A stretch of DNA of 64,000 bases from assembly GCA_001465935.1 (NCBI GenBank), contig LNKV01000025.1, forward strand, positions 763,609-827,608, written 5' to 3'. Positions 35,085 through 47,310 of the stretch are shown here, piece by piece. How positions within the stretch are numbered: position 1 is the first letter of the stretch; every line of letters starts with the position of its first letter. Source of the DNA: Clarireedia homoeocarpa. Its lineage: Eukaryota; Ascomycota; Leotiomycetes; Helotiales; Rutstroemiaceae. A model generated the notes under the pieces. The model searched no databases, had not been told where the DNA came from, and was given only the letters and a program-made list of their open reading frames with translations. Both the position numbers and the translations under genes were made by a program.

Positions 35085-36740
35085 CTACATAACAAACCCC
35101 TTATCAACCCTCACCACCCCCCTACACCCACTCTCCGTCTCCCCCCGCCACCTTCCCTTCCACGCCCTCTCCCTCTCTAGGGACTCATCAAACGCCTTCC
35201 TACACTCCTCCGGCAACTCATTCCTAATATCCTCACTCACACTACTTAGCCCATTAAACCCTATGTCATAGCCCTCTCCATCCGGACCCGGAATCCCATA
35301 CAGCGTTGAGCTCGGAGATTCGAAATAAGTATCGACAATCATGTAGTTGCGGGAATAGATGGGTTTGACGGGTGGGAAATCAGTTGAATCAGAAGAGGAG
35401 GAAGGAAGAGGAAGATTGTCGTTGATTTGTTCCCAGCGGGCGTGCGTCGGTTGCATGGATTTGGGGTATTGCATCATGTTTGTGTGAGGGTCGTAGACAC
35501 CGTTACGGGCTTGTTGGCGGGCGGCCGCGATGGCGGAGTTGAATCGGCTAGGAGGTAAGTTAGTGTTCGTCGTAATATGATGGCAGAGGGGGTTGGGAAA
35601 CGAACCTAGCTTCTCGAGCATGTTCCAACATCCAATTAACGTCATTAATCATAACTTTTCTCTTCTTTCCATCCGCTCCCTTGCCCATTTGTGTCGGCAC
35701 AGTGGGTTGTCCAGAATGATAAACTGAACTGGCCCCATGCCATGCTACATATTGATTCTTGTTGTAAGACTCTCCCTCCTTGATCGCATCATTTGGATCA
35801 GCTAATGTACCCTCTTCTACTCCTTCTTCTCTTGCTTTTGCAACTTCGTAATCGTCGGTGATTCTTTTCCCTCCTACAATAATTTGTGCTCCGAATTCGC
35901 GGAACACAGAGCGTGCGGTAACAATACCGATCGCACGGCCTTTGTAGGAATGCGGTATCAATTCCCGATCAATCATATCTTTCTTCTCATCCTCATCGAT
36001 AATGATCTTGTAAAGTCTCTTATGTTTCGCGAAAAAGAGGTAGGAATCCCTGAATCCCACACAACGCGCCGGTTCTGTCGATAACATGTATAATCTCTTT
36101 CCTCGTCCATGCACAGTAAACGTTCTACATCGGTACTCCCGTCCATCTTGCAAATACCCCAGCTTATCAACCTTCTTCTCACCCTCTGGATCTTCGGGCA
36201 ACACAACCTCATCATCCACCACATCCATCATATTCCCCTCCTTGTCCACTGGCTGCTGCGTAACATGCGACGGCCCACCTCTTCGCGCCCAGCGTCCCCC
36301 ACCCCGTCCAAACCCACCGCGACCCCTCCCGCGTCCACGACTTGGCGTAGCGACCTCGGGGGTTCCGCCATCATCTAGATCCCATCCTGGAGGTTTGTTC
36401 TTGGGCGGACGACCGAGTCGGCGTTTGCGCACAACGGGCTCGGGAATGGGTGTGGTGGGCGCTGAGTTGGCGTCGCTTTCATTGCCCTCTTCTTCCTCTT
36501 CCTCTTCTTCGGCAGGCTCGTCTTCTTCCATTGGCTCTGGAGTGCCGGCGTCGGAGGCGGGGGCATCGTTTACGGTTTCATCTTCGGGGTCATCGAAGTT
36601 TTGGGGGGTGTTTTCTATTTGATTGGATTTGTGGTTAGATTTTTGTTGTTTGTGGATGATTATAGCTATAATGTAATCGGAAACTTACTCAATGCCGCAG
36701 CAGCATTTTTAGCAGCTGCTCTGCCTGGTCTTCTACCCAT
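35085..36740 (-). CDS. RSC7: RSC/SWI-SNF chromatin-remodelling subunit Rsc7/Swp82 family
   Basis: Three exons, 36689-36740, 35606-36614 and 35085-35547, join in phase over introns of 74 and 58 nt (the second with a weak GTTCGT donor) to give about 507 residues. The first exon encodes MGRRPGRAAAKNAAAAL. An acidic Glu run and an AT-hook-like RKRRLGRPPKNKP (about 79-91) follow, then an Arg-Gly-rich stretch (about 109-127). The conserved core starts at KVDKLGYLQDGREYRCRTF, continues through RGKRLYMLSTEPARCVGFRDSY and YKGRAIGIVTARSVFREFG, and ends with GIPGPDGEGYDIGFNGL, all diagnostic of the family. The product is a nuclear accessory subunit of the ATP-dependent remodelling complex, which slides and evicts nucleosomes at promoters. 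It is transcribed divergently from SCH9. Confidence 0.94.
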
Positions 36741-38801
36741 TTTGAAGGTGTGGTTGATGTTCAATTGGGGTAGTTTTACGATGGTTCGAGAGTTTGAAAC
36801 GAGATATCGCGCTTCTGGACGCGAATTGTCAAATCGAACCCGCTGCTAGTCCAGTAGAGTCTAGCCTAAGCCAAGATGAGATATTGTATTCACGTGACAA
36901 AAACTGTCCCCACCAATCTTTTCCTTCTTTTCTTCCATACATTCATCCAGTGCATGCATGAATCTTTCTTCGGTGAGACCCAAATCACGAGATGCATGTT
37001 CTTGTTTCTATTTACAGGATGTGGAATTCGTCAATACTCGGTATGTGGATTATTGACATGAGGCCGGCTGTTATTTCTGGGTCGGTCATGCTCATGCTTC
37101 ATGCTCACCTGCACTCTTCGGGTTTAAATCGGACCTTATCCTCCCCATGAATCACCAGGTCTATGAAACTTGTATCTTGCGGTCTGGAACGGCCAACGGT
37201 GGTAGGTAGGAATGATTTCTCAGATGTACAACACATGCAGCAAGGCATCTACAACGACCGTGAGAGAGCTGTGTGTTTCGATGCAGATTTTCGTCAGTAC
37301 GTGCCCGTCGGACCTTTGTGGTGGTTCGCATGGCATGGATGTTTGTTTTATATGGGTCACGACAGATAGATACGAGTCGATGGGTAGGTGTGTCTGGAGG
37401 CCTTGTGATACTTGGGATGAGATACTGCGCCATGGAAGCAGTCACATAGGTAGGTAGGGTAGATGTCCTCGTCCCTCATCTTCATTCATTTGCAATCTCA
37501 GTACCAAGTAGAACCCGGGAGGTAGCCCGATTACCGAGCCTCCCAAAAAGCTATATATCTGAAAGCCTCAAATGCACAAAACATTCGATTCTGTTGTCAG
37601 ACAGCGGGGTGCCGGGGCTCTGCACTCTACTTGTAGAAGTAGCAATTTCAGGTTTTCCCATTCTCGCTGCAAAGTACGAAGTCTTGTCAAACAATCACTC
37701 AATCAGGCATACCGCATCCCTATGTATCGTGAAGTAGCTCAAGTCTTAGGTCAGCAGTCTTCTGTTTCGTTGAGGTTGGATGAGTGCAGCTCGTATAAGG
37801 GGATAACAAGTAGGCAGGCTCGGTATGCCACTGGGCTGAATACATCGTTTCGGTAAGTGGTACTGCGGTAGGTACTGCGGTAGGTAACTTGTAATTTGTT
37901 CTTGTTCTCGTTTTGGTCCTTGTTGGCGAGTTGAGGCTTCAGCTTGAGACTTGGTGAGGTTCACACAGAACTAAGGGGTAACTTGAGTGTGGAGTGTAAG
38001 ACTACGATGTACAGTTATTCTACTAGGTAGGTCTTGCTTGTATTGTTGAACCATATCCACCAGCACCTGGTACTGCTTCTTGGCTCACCGTCCACAAACT
38101 AGCAATGGGTCTCCCAATGCGAGTCGTTACTTCCGTGAGTTCTAGTCCCCAGTCTTTGGTCTCCGGTCTCCAGTCTCTCCTGAGTATGGATTCGCGTTCA
38201 CATATAGAGTTAGAGTTTGTGCAATTGTGTATCGTGGGATCTTAGGTAGGACTAGGTCGATGGGTCAATGAATCGGAGTTGAATTATGACGTTATGGGGG
38301 TTGAATCGTGGCCGATAACGTTTTACCAAGGAAAGTAAGCCTGGTATGTAAGATGGCGAAGAAGCATGAGGATATACCCACCCGACCAGTCGTGGAAGGG
38401 GAAGATATTGGATTGCAGTGAAGAAGAAAGATATAGTATCAAAAGACTAGTGCCCACGGTCTAGAGTAGTTGCAGCAGTAAGAAGTCGGGCCAGGAAGCA
38501 AAAGCAAAAGCAGAGGCAGAAGAGGCATAATATATCATCACACACATATGTAGGTACACTTATGTACACGGCGTCCGTCTCCCGAATAGTTGGGATTGTT
38601 CTGCCTTTTCAGTAGAAGAGTCTGTAATTGTTCCGTGTAGCATTTGCATAGTATACCATCGCATCGCATCCATCCCCTTCTTGACAGCTGGTTTTATAAG
38701 ATCTTCCTGTTGTCATCATTACCCTCATCATCATGCTCCACTTGCACGTACTTGTAAGTTATACCAGCACCAAAACCAGTACCACCAGTCCGAGGTCCCC
38801 T

Positions 38802-38990
38802 TTCTTGATCTTGTTCGACAGCTTAAACAAATCCCGGATCCCCAATCCTCAATCCCCAATCCCCAATCCCCAATCCCCAATCCCCAATCCCCAATCCCCC
38901 ATCCCCATTCTTGATCTTGTTCGACAGCTTAAACAAATCCCGGATCCCCAGTCCCCAATCCTCAATCCCCAATTCCTCATCCCTCGTCTC
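38802..38990. repeat. 106-bp tandem duplication with CCCCAAT minisatellite
   Basis: The sequence TTCTTGATCTTGTTCGACAG and the following 20 or so bases recur 106 bp later (38802 and 38908). The unit's right half is a run of seven-base CCCCAAT repeats that differs in number between the copies. Confidence 0.85.
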
Positions 38991-39576
38991 CCTTCCCCTT
39001 TGCCCTCCCCCTTCCGGTTGTTATCAAACTTGCTTTTTCCTTGGGTTGTCAGCTATTTTCCTTTTGGACAGTACATTCAGTACATGTTCAGCGTGTATCG
39101 TTTCCTCCTACGCACTCAGCTATCACTTTAAATATCACCTCACATTTCACACCTGCAGTAGCTAGCTATATTCCGGCCATTTCGATATTACCTACCACTT
39201 CGCCCATCGTGGTCAAGACCAATCTACAAGTACCAAAGCAATCTATCAATCCGTTCAAGTCAGTTCACAGTTCACTCGATTAAACACCAATAATTTCACC
39301 CATTCAATCGCCTCCACGACTCAAACCGACCCAAAAAACCCCAGTCCCTTTTATTGATTTGCCAGCAGCTGAAAAACCGACCATCGAATTTCGCCTTGCT
39401 GTGATTGAATTTCACCGACCGATTCGACTTGCCCGTGTCAAGGGCCAAAACAATTGGCAACTGCAACTTCACCTGCGTCTGGGTCTGCAACTGCCAGTGC
39501 CACTACCAGGGCCACTACCAGTGCCTGCTCCCAGCGTTTTGCTCGGTCATCGGTCATCGGTCATCCTAGGCCAGGA

Positions 39577-39620
39577 AGAGTGGCAGAGTGGCAGAGTGGC
39601 AGAGTGGCAGAGTGGCAGAA
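39577..39620. repeat. 8-bp tandem repeat GCAGAGTG
   Basis: Five consecutive copies of an eight-base unit. Confidence 0.9.
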
Positions 39621-40301
39621 TAACAGACTAAGGACGAAGAAGAACCAAGAAGAATTAGGCGAGAAAGGTCGAGGTTCGCCTTCGTCCGGGGAGTCTTAGA
39701 CATTTAGCACGCACGCTTAGGTACATTTTTCGAACTTTTTCTATGGCTCTCGCACGCACCGGCACAACTAGATAACTGATGACCCTGACTGGCCTTGTAG
39801 CTGGACAAGATCCCGATCTAAACAATCTTCTCTCTTCTCTTCCCCTCAGCAAATCTCTCAAAAATCTTTAATTCTCCTCCCCAAAAAGTCTCTCGCATTC
39901 CTGCAAATTCCTTCCTCCTTTCCACCGTCGACTCGTCGAAAATAGCATAGGCTGCCTGCGAATATCAGGATTCAAGGAAGCCCAATCTCGAAAATACATA
40001 CAACACAGTACGGCGTTCGGACTGCGGCTCATCCTCAATCGTTCCTCCGGTCCTAAGCAAGTATCAAATCTCGATAGTCGATCCATAACGAAACTCAGGT
40101 ACCCGCCATACAAGAACTGCGGGACCCTACTTCGTCATCGTCAGCTTCGCTTTTACATCACTCAGGTACCGGTACAAACGGGACTCGTACGAATTTCAAT
40201 TTCGAATCCGACCACTTCGACCACTTCGATCACTCCGACCGCTCCAGCAAAACGACATACACTCTTCTAACTTGGCCAGTCTGAGCAGACTGAAGGAAAC
40301 G

Positions 40302-43300
40302 ATGGCAGGGTCAGAGCACGACTTGCTCAAGCAAGCTACACAGGCAATGATGGCAAGGTACGAACTGGCATAAAAAAATTCTTGTTACGCTTTCCCTTCA
40401 ACTTCTTCGTCAAAATCCCGTTCAGCACTTCCATCCGGTGTCTCTTCAAGGTGAAGAGAGAGGTTATTACAAATCCCAAAATTTGCAGAAGGATGTGGAC
40501 ACTTTTCGTCTCTTCTTCCTCCACTTCTTCCCATAAGATGTCATTTGCACATGCTCCGGCTGTAATCGGATTCTCTTATCGGAGCGGCAATCGGAGTACA
40601 AGCAGGGTGCAACTGCATCTGTGAAGAGGCACAAGCAAGGAAGAAGAAAGACAAAAATGTCGCAAGGAGAGAAAAAAAATTCTGTACACCATGGCTTGCA
40701 TGTTTTTTGTCTATCTCCGAAGAGAGATGAAGCAAAAAACTGCTAGTAACCGTCGCCCACCTGATATTTACTTGCTTGTGTTTCTTCATGAAAGTTTCAT
40801 CCGTTCAACAACCTTTGGTTATATCCAAGCATTACTTTTGCTGATATCGTTCGCAGCAGGGAGGATGAAAATGATCATATTGACTCCGATACACCCCGCT
40901 CCGGTCTCGCGACCCCACAGCCAGATCCCTCGGACAAGCGAACTCCTGGAATAATACACAGCTTCTTTGGACAGGTTGGTGAAGGCTTTTCTTCATTTAA
41001 AAACCCCTGGCTACATAACAATCATCCACCGGAGAGTGAAGCCGAAAAACACTTTCCTACCCCACCACAGAATTCCAGCACAAATGATGCATCATTGAAA
41101 GCCGCTTCAACCTCATCACATGAACTTGGAAAGGGTGTTCAGGAAGAGAATAGTACTCCACTGCTCCAGCTCCATGAGCCTTCGGGGATCGTTCAATCAC
41201 CTGCACAACATCCTTATCCAACACCACCTGTTTCGCACCCACCTTCTTTGCACAAATTGAAATTGAGTGATGAACATTCGGAGGATAGGTGCAGTGAGCA
41301 AAAGGAGCTGGCCTTTTTAGATCGAGATTGCATCTCGGAATCATTTCCGTCACATACAAGACGAGGCTCGGCCATGACTCCTTTGTCTAGCATCGTCACT
41401 CCATCAAATGTTCATGCAAGCGATTTCTCAAATCCAAGCGATTCCTCACCCGAGTATTTGTCTACCACCCCTTCACTTTCTCGATTACACCCTGAGTTTC
41501 ACAAGTCACCCTCATATGATCGACTCAGGAAGCTAACATGTGATGCGCAAAAGAGCACACCATCTACGCCTACGCGCGCTTTGTCTATCCAGACGGCACA
41601 ATCTGATACTAGTGCAACTAGCACAGGATCTGACCAGAACACTAAGCAAAATGACAAATCAAGCACGGGCGAGCCTTCGAACTCTTCGAAGGCCGATGGT
41701 GTTACCCCATCTATGGGAACGACAAAGGGAAAGTTGACGGTGAAGATCTTGGAAGGCAGAGGTTTAAAGAAGAGTGTGGATCCATACGTTGTGGCAGTGT
41801 TCCAACGAAATGAGCTCGTGTCAAAAGGACCCCATAGCGACGAAGATGAGGACAACGATGATATGTCACACAGTCCTGTGGGTGGAATTCCCATCACTCG
41901 AACTGGAAGCGATTCGGGTCGCCCTATGGCTATTCCTATGAAGAGCCGCCAGAGTAGCAACACCAGTCTTTCAGAATATAGAGATTTCAAGAACAAGGGC
42001 CGAAAGCTGTTCACTAACCCGAAATGGGACACAGACGCTGTCTTGTAAACACTGTCAAACCATCTCACCTAATCACTTTAGCTAACAGATATACAGTGAC
42101 GTTGTTGGTTCCGATTCGAGAGTGAATATTACCGTTTATGATCGAGCACAACAAGCAGAGGAATTCCTGGGCCACGTTGATCTAGAGGCAAACCTTACCG
42201 AAAACGAGCCAATCAGAGGCTGGTATCAACTTTCTGGAAGGGACAACCTCACGACTGGGGTTTCAGGCGAGATCTACGTCGAGATTACTTTTCAACGCAC
42301 GGAGCAGAGACATTACGGACCAGAAGATTTCCAGATCTTGAAGCTCATTGGAAAAGGAACATTCGGTCAGGTATATCAAGTCAGAAAGAAGGACACTAAG
42401 AGAATCTATGCGATGAAAGTTCTTCAGAAGAAGGTCATTGTCCAGAAGAAGGAGGTTGCACACACTGTCGGCGAGAGGAACATCCTCGTCCGAACAGCTA
42501 CTGGCGACTCCCCTTTCATCGTCGGACTGAAGTTTTCCTTCCAGACCCCCACAGATCTGTATTTGGTAACAGACTATATGTCAGGAGGTGAATTGTTCTG
42601 GCATTTGCAAAAAGAAGGAAGATTTGACGAGAAACGGGCGAAATTTTACATTGCCGAACTCATCCTGGCTCTCGAACATCTTCACAAGCACGACATCGTT
42701 TACCGTGACTTAAAGCCGGAAAACATCCTGTTAGATGCCAATGGCCACATCGCCCTTTGTGATTTCGGTCTATCTAAGGCCAATCTCACTAAGAATGCCA
42801 CGACCAATACTTTCTGTGGTACTACGGAGTATCTTGCTCCTGAAGTTCTCTTGGACGAGCAAGGATATACAAAAATGGTAGATTTCTGGTCCCTAGGAGT
42901 ATTGGTATTCGAGATGTGCTGTGGCTGGAGTCCATTTTACGCAGATGATACTCAGCAAATGTACAAGAACATCGCTTTCGGCAAGGTTCGATTCCCTAGG
43001 GACACTTTGACAACCGAGGGACGAAACTTTGTCAAAGGCTTGCTTAACCGAAATCCTAAGCACCGTCTAGGAGCTACGGATGATGCCGAGGAACTGAAGA
43101 GACACCCTTTCTTCTCCGACATTGACTGGGAAGCTCTCGGAAAGAAGCTTATTACCCCACCCTTCAAGCCAAAGTTGAAGTCGGAAACTGACACATCCAA
43201 CTTCGATCCTGAGTTCACCAATGCTCTTAACGGCGCATCTTCACTAAATGCACGTGCAGCTGCTTTAGCCTCGGGTATCGCCACTTCGACTCCCTTGTCG

Positions 43301-43543
43301 CCAGGCATGCAAGCCAACTTCAAAGGCTTCACGTTCGTTGATGAAAGTTCGATCGAAGAAAACATGCGAGACAGAGCAAAGGAATCATACGACGAGATGG
43401 ATCATGATACAAAAGGACCTAACGAATGGGAGGACCCGTTTGATATCCCTGATAAAGCACGAGCCGACCGAATGAGTGGAATTGTAAGAACGACTACGAA
43501 TGAGGACGAACGAATGTTCAATGGTGATCATTTTGAGGTATAA
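40302..43543 (+). CDS. SCH9: AGC protein kinase Sch9 (C2 domain plus kinase)
   Basis: Three exons, 40302-40357, 40860-42044 and 42097-43543, join in phase to give about 895 residues. The first codes only MAGSEHDLLKQATQAMMAR and precedes a 502-nt intron, long for this window. Residues 20-300 are a Ser/Pro-rich low-complexity region. A C2 domain follows at about 308-475 (KLTVKILEGRG, VDPYVVAVF, NITVYDR, EFLGHVD). The kinase has GKGTFG at 499-504, Lys521 in AMKV, RDLKPEN with Asp618, and DFG at 636-638. The activation-loop Thr652 lies in TFCGTTEYLAPE (PDK1 site), and the hydrophobic motif FKGFTF carries Thr826 (TORC1-type site). This is the TORC1 effector controlling ribosome biogenesis, growth, stress response and lifespan. 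All catalytic residues are present. It is divergent from RSC7. Confidence 0.97.
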
Positions 43544-44720
43544 TAATGAGCATGGGTTTGGATCTGTCACTATACGATTTCTTCAATTTCTTCATGGGGT
43601 TCGGTTATTGCATGTTTGCATTCAATGTTGCTCTTCCCTGATTCGGGTCGTCTTTTTATGACTTTTCATGACCTTTCATAACTTTTCCTCACACACCTTT
43701 ACATAACCGACCGAATGAATGGTAAGAGCATAGTCATCGGTGTAATAATACTGCATTGGGATGGGAGTTGTTTTTATGGGTCTGCACATTACATCACAAC
43801 ATCGATTATCATCAATGACGAGGGGAAGTGATGGGTAGGTATATGTGCTTGGGTGAAGGTTTGAAAAAGGCCACATACGGAGGGAGATAGTGTGGATTGG
43901 TTTGAAACTTTGACCTACTTAGCAGTCAATTGGCTAGTAGAAAGAGAAAGTAAAAATAAGTCAGTTTGAAATGTGGATTCCATCTTGATTTTCTTTAGAG
44001 ATGTGAGCGCAAACTCGGAGCATTTTTTTGTGGTCGCAGGATGAGGACTGGAGGACCATATTGGCATTTAGGCGAGTTGCTCGTTCGAATCGAAGGTCAT
44101 TCTCACCATCTAAGTGTGCGCCGGCCGCCTCTCCAATGCCATTAGGCAAAGTTCCTCATTTGACCCTGAATGGGTAGGATGTATATAGGAAGGGACGAGG
44201 TCTCCAATCACGCCCAAAATCTTCTGATGGAGATATGGTCAAATATTCTGGAAAGCGATTTCATGAATCCAGTAAGCCGAATATGATCACATTCACAGGG
44301 GAATTTTATTCTAATTTAGAGGTGGTTGTGGCAACTTACCTTCTTATATTCTTTCCATCACAGCAAGAACTTGGCTCGATCCTTCTCTTGTGAGACTCAG
44401 TGGCTCTCACATATAACCGCTAATGGAAGGCACACATTCTAACCTCGCGTATCGTGTGTTTCACTTCATGTTGTGTAGAATATCATGCACTGATATATTA
44501 ATCTTGCAATCCCATCTTGTGTTACGGTTACATTGCATTTCTCTTCGACATCTGTTCTCGATGGGCTGTGCTCCATGAGGGGGAGGCGATAGCTGTATCA
44601 CGATTGATGGAAGTATTGTGTCACGGTATTGATATATAGAGTTGTCTGGCACTTATTCTATCTTGCTGTCGGGTTTCTTTCATGGATCGCAAACTGTCTT
44701 CTTGATACTCACGTGAAATA
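43544..44720. other. Intergenic region
   Basis: Downstream of SCH9. No coding frame of recognisable kind and no tRNA that I can fold from the sequence. The left end should hold the SCH9 3' untranslated region. Confidence 0.55.
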
Positions 44721-45804
44721 TTGAAGCTACTTTTCTTCACGATAAACATATTCTCTTTTAGTGTCATAATTCAAGCACCAACTTGTGCATCAGCATCCAA
44801 CAGCAATAGGGGTGCTTCATCTACTTCTCCAAGTTTCTCGTTCTTAACACCTACACAAGATTCTGCCTTAATTGCCGGCACCAACTTCAACATCACTTGG
44901 ACGGCTGATACCAGCGACTCTTCGGCCGCAAATGTCAATACCCAGCGGTTTGATGCGCATCCGGTTATCTTACTACGTTTCGTTGCAAAGCTTGGAAGTG
45001 ATTGGTATTAATCTTCTTCTGATCTCCCACGTGATTGCTCATGTCTAATGGTCATTCTAGTTGACGTTCCACTTGGTACACTTCATTTTGTGAGTGGATA
45101 CCATCGACTGGCTCGGATTTGAACTTGCCTTCTTCAAATGTTCCTTCACTAGCGATTCACAAAGCTGATACAGAGACTTCCAATTCTGGACATTTTAGTA
45201 TTGTTGATGCAGCTGCTGCAGCTGCGTCTTCTTCAACCGTGCAGATTACGGCAGACACAACCATACCCTCAGCAAGTGTTTCGAACACTATTACTTTCTT
45301 AAAATTTTTGGAAGACTTCTTTTCATGAACAAGCACTTTTGTGCCTTCTTCAAAACTCACATCGTTACTGTCATCAGCAAGCAACGGCAGCGTCACATCG
45401 CTAGCCAGTTCTTCCATCTCATTCTCTTCAAATCACCAAACTGGAATGACAAATGCCTTAACAAGCACAGATTCACCAATAACAACAGCTTCGTCCATCA
45501 CTCCACTTAGTGCTTTCACCTCATCTCAGACAGAAAACTCTAAAGTCTTATACTCCTGAGAAAATTGGTATTATCATAGGCATATAGGCCTTTCTGTGAG
45601 GATCGCCGTAGCTGTCATCATTCGAAATCGGGATTATAAGCCCCCCTCTCGCCGCGGAAGACCAAATTGAATCGCAGCTGCGTTGAACTAGAAACAAAAG
45701 ACAATCGACACGAGATGGAAGACAATGGTAAGGTTGAACTACATGCGTTGAGTGTCAACAAGGAGAAAGATTATGAGTTAGTAGGTCGAGCTATCCGGAT
45801 ATGA
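44721..45804 (+). pseudogene. Dead Kre9/Knh-like Ser/Thr-rich surface glycoprotein
   Basis: The order of parts matches the intact paralogue at 47311, but the gene is broken. The start position reads TTGAAGCTAC against ATGAAGCTCC in the paralogue, so the initiator ATG is lost and no in-frame ATG replaces it. The Kre9/Knh N-terminal domain is visible (FLTPTQDSALIAGTNFNITW), then a frameshift near 45085 leads into EWIPSTGSDLNLPSSNVPSL and NSGHFSI. A Ser/Thr/Ala-rich stalk follows, interrupted by an in-frame TGA at 45326. The expected membrane helix starts as EKIGIIIGI and meets a TAG. A charged cytoplasmic tail (KVELHALSVNKEKDYELVG) ends near 45804. Several independent lesions make function unlikely. 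Confidence 0.75.
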
Positions 45805-47310
45805 GAAAGCACTACTCGCAGAAGAAATGCACACACTCACCCTCCCAACAAGGCTGTGGTGGCAGCTGTGGCTAAATATTGCTACATCATGGTATGCGAT
45901 ACACAAGCACAGTGAGGGATTGATACGAGCAATCCATCTGGTCACATGCAGCAGCACGCATCTGGAAATGATGATGATGAAGGAAGAAAAGCCATATGGT
46001 CCCGCGGGAAATGGAAAAGATTTAATAGATAATCTTCTTCATCTTGTACCCCAGCAGCCACTCTAGCATACTGGGCTTACGGAGTATTCCTTCCCTAGAG
46101 AAAAAAGAAGCAGCGTCTGGGTAAAATTTCTAACAAGGGGATAGTCGATGTGCTCAAATAACGGGATATGAATTTACCATACATTACCAGCTAAGCTGGA
46201 GATATCCCAGTATGTTGGGGGAGATGAAACGTGAATGAGGACGGGATGGACAATAGCGATTCTGATATGCACGAGCAAGGGATGAAGCTGACGTCAAGTT
46301 TAAATGATCGACACGAAAAGCTGACCTGCAGGCCTAGCTTTCGAGCCAGGAAACTTGCTCTTAAGAAAAAGATTGCCTCGCGAACAAAACTTCGCCATAG
46401 CCCTATTTTATTTTTCAGGAACCGTTGCATTGAACTGTCGGCACTTACCTTTCGATACCACCACTCACCACCATCACCATTACACACAATCACTCACTCA
46501 CGTTGTAATATCGGAATCTCCGATATTGGTATCGTATCAGAGTAGAATCCTTCGGGCAAAACTTCGGCTCCCATGAACAAGACGACACCAGACGCAGGGG
46601 GCCCAGCCAGCTGATAGAAGCCAAGCAAATTATCATTCCATTGACATAAGCGTGGGTTACACAACCGCAACACCACTGGCTACGCAATTTGGGGGCGTGT
46701 TACAGTTGCAACCATCCCTTGTTTTTACTCGAATCCTGGGGAAAGAATGTTTTTCTTCGCTAGCCGATGCGATGCGGCTATACCGCGGGTTCGGCATGTT
46801 GCGTGGGTTGGTAGGTTGCTTTATTTTGGGAGAGGGTTAAGAAACCGGGGAGGGAATCCTAAATTTGGCTTTGGCGTTGATTTTAGCTTTCTGTCGCGTG
46901 GAGTTGCTTGGGATGTACAGTTGTGAGGAGGGATCCGGAATAGAAGGGGATGGCGATCGCTCGGGGTTCGTGGGTTTATGTGTGGATGGTGAAAAGGCTG
47001 CTTAGATGGATGGGTTTTACTTAGCTAGCTAGCTGGTAGAATAGAATGCATGGCGTACATGGAAGAGGTGTGCCATACAGGCAGAAGGGTTGAAGAAGAC
47101 TGGTTGATTAAATAAATGACTGTCTGGAGTTCTTCTTATAGATCATGCTTATATCTACCGGAATATATGAGTTAACTTAACTTGTCTTAATCCGACTTGA
47201 TCTCGTTTCTACATATCCATCCAGTCTATCAATCAATTAATAAATCCTACAACCACTCTTATACTCGACAGTAAAGCAAGACAGGCAAGGCGCGACACCA
47301 TGTTAGCACG
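45805..47310. other. Intergenic region
   Basis: It lies between the dead and intact paralogues. No gene is visible. The right end is the promoter of the intact copy. The four-codon frame ATG TTA GCA CGA TGA at 47300-47314 ends inside the start codon of the downstream gene. Confidence 0.5.

Larger units (their letters stand above)
36741..40301. promoter_or_regulatory. 3.6-kb divergent intergenic region between RSC7 and SCH9
   Basis: No gene is supported. The region must hold both promoters. It contains a 106-bp tandem duplication starting at 38802 with embedded CCCCAAT repeats, and an 8-bp GCAGAGTG array at 39577-39620. The last kilobase before SCH9 is pyrimidine-rich with scattered TTCGACC, as expected of a promoter or leader. 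Confidence 0.5.

Noticed and set aside
43961..44149. tRNA-like segment containing GTTCGAATC
   Set aside because: The T-loop-like string has no matching acceptor, D or anticodon arms at the right distances on either strand.
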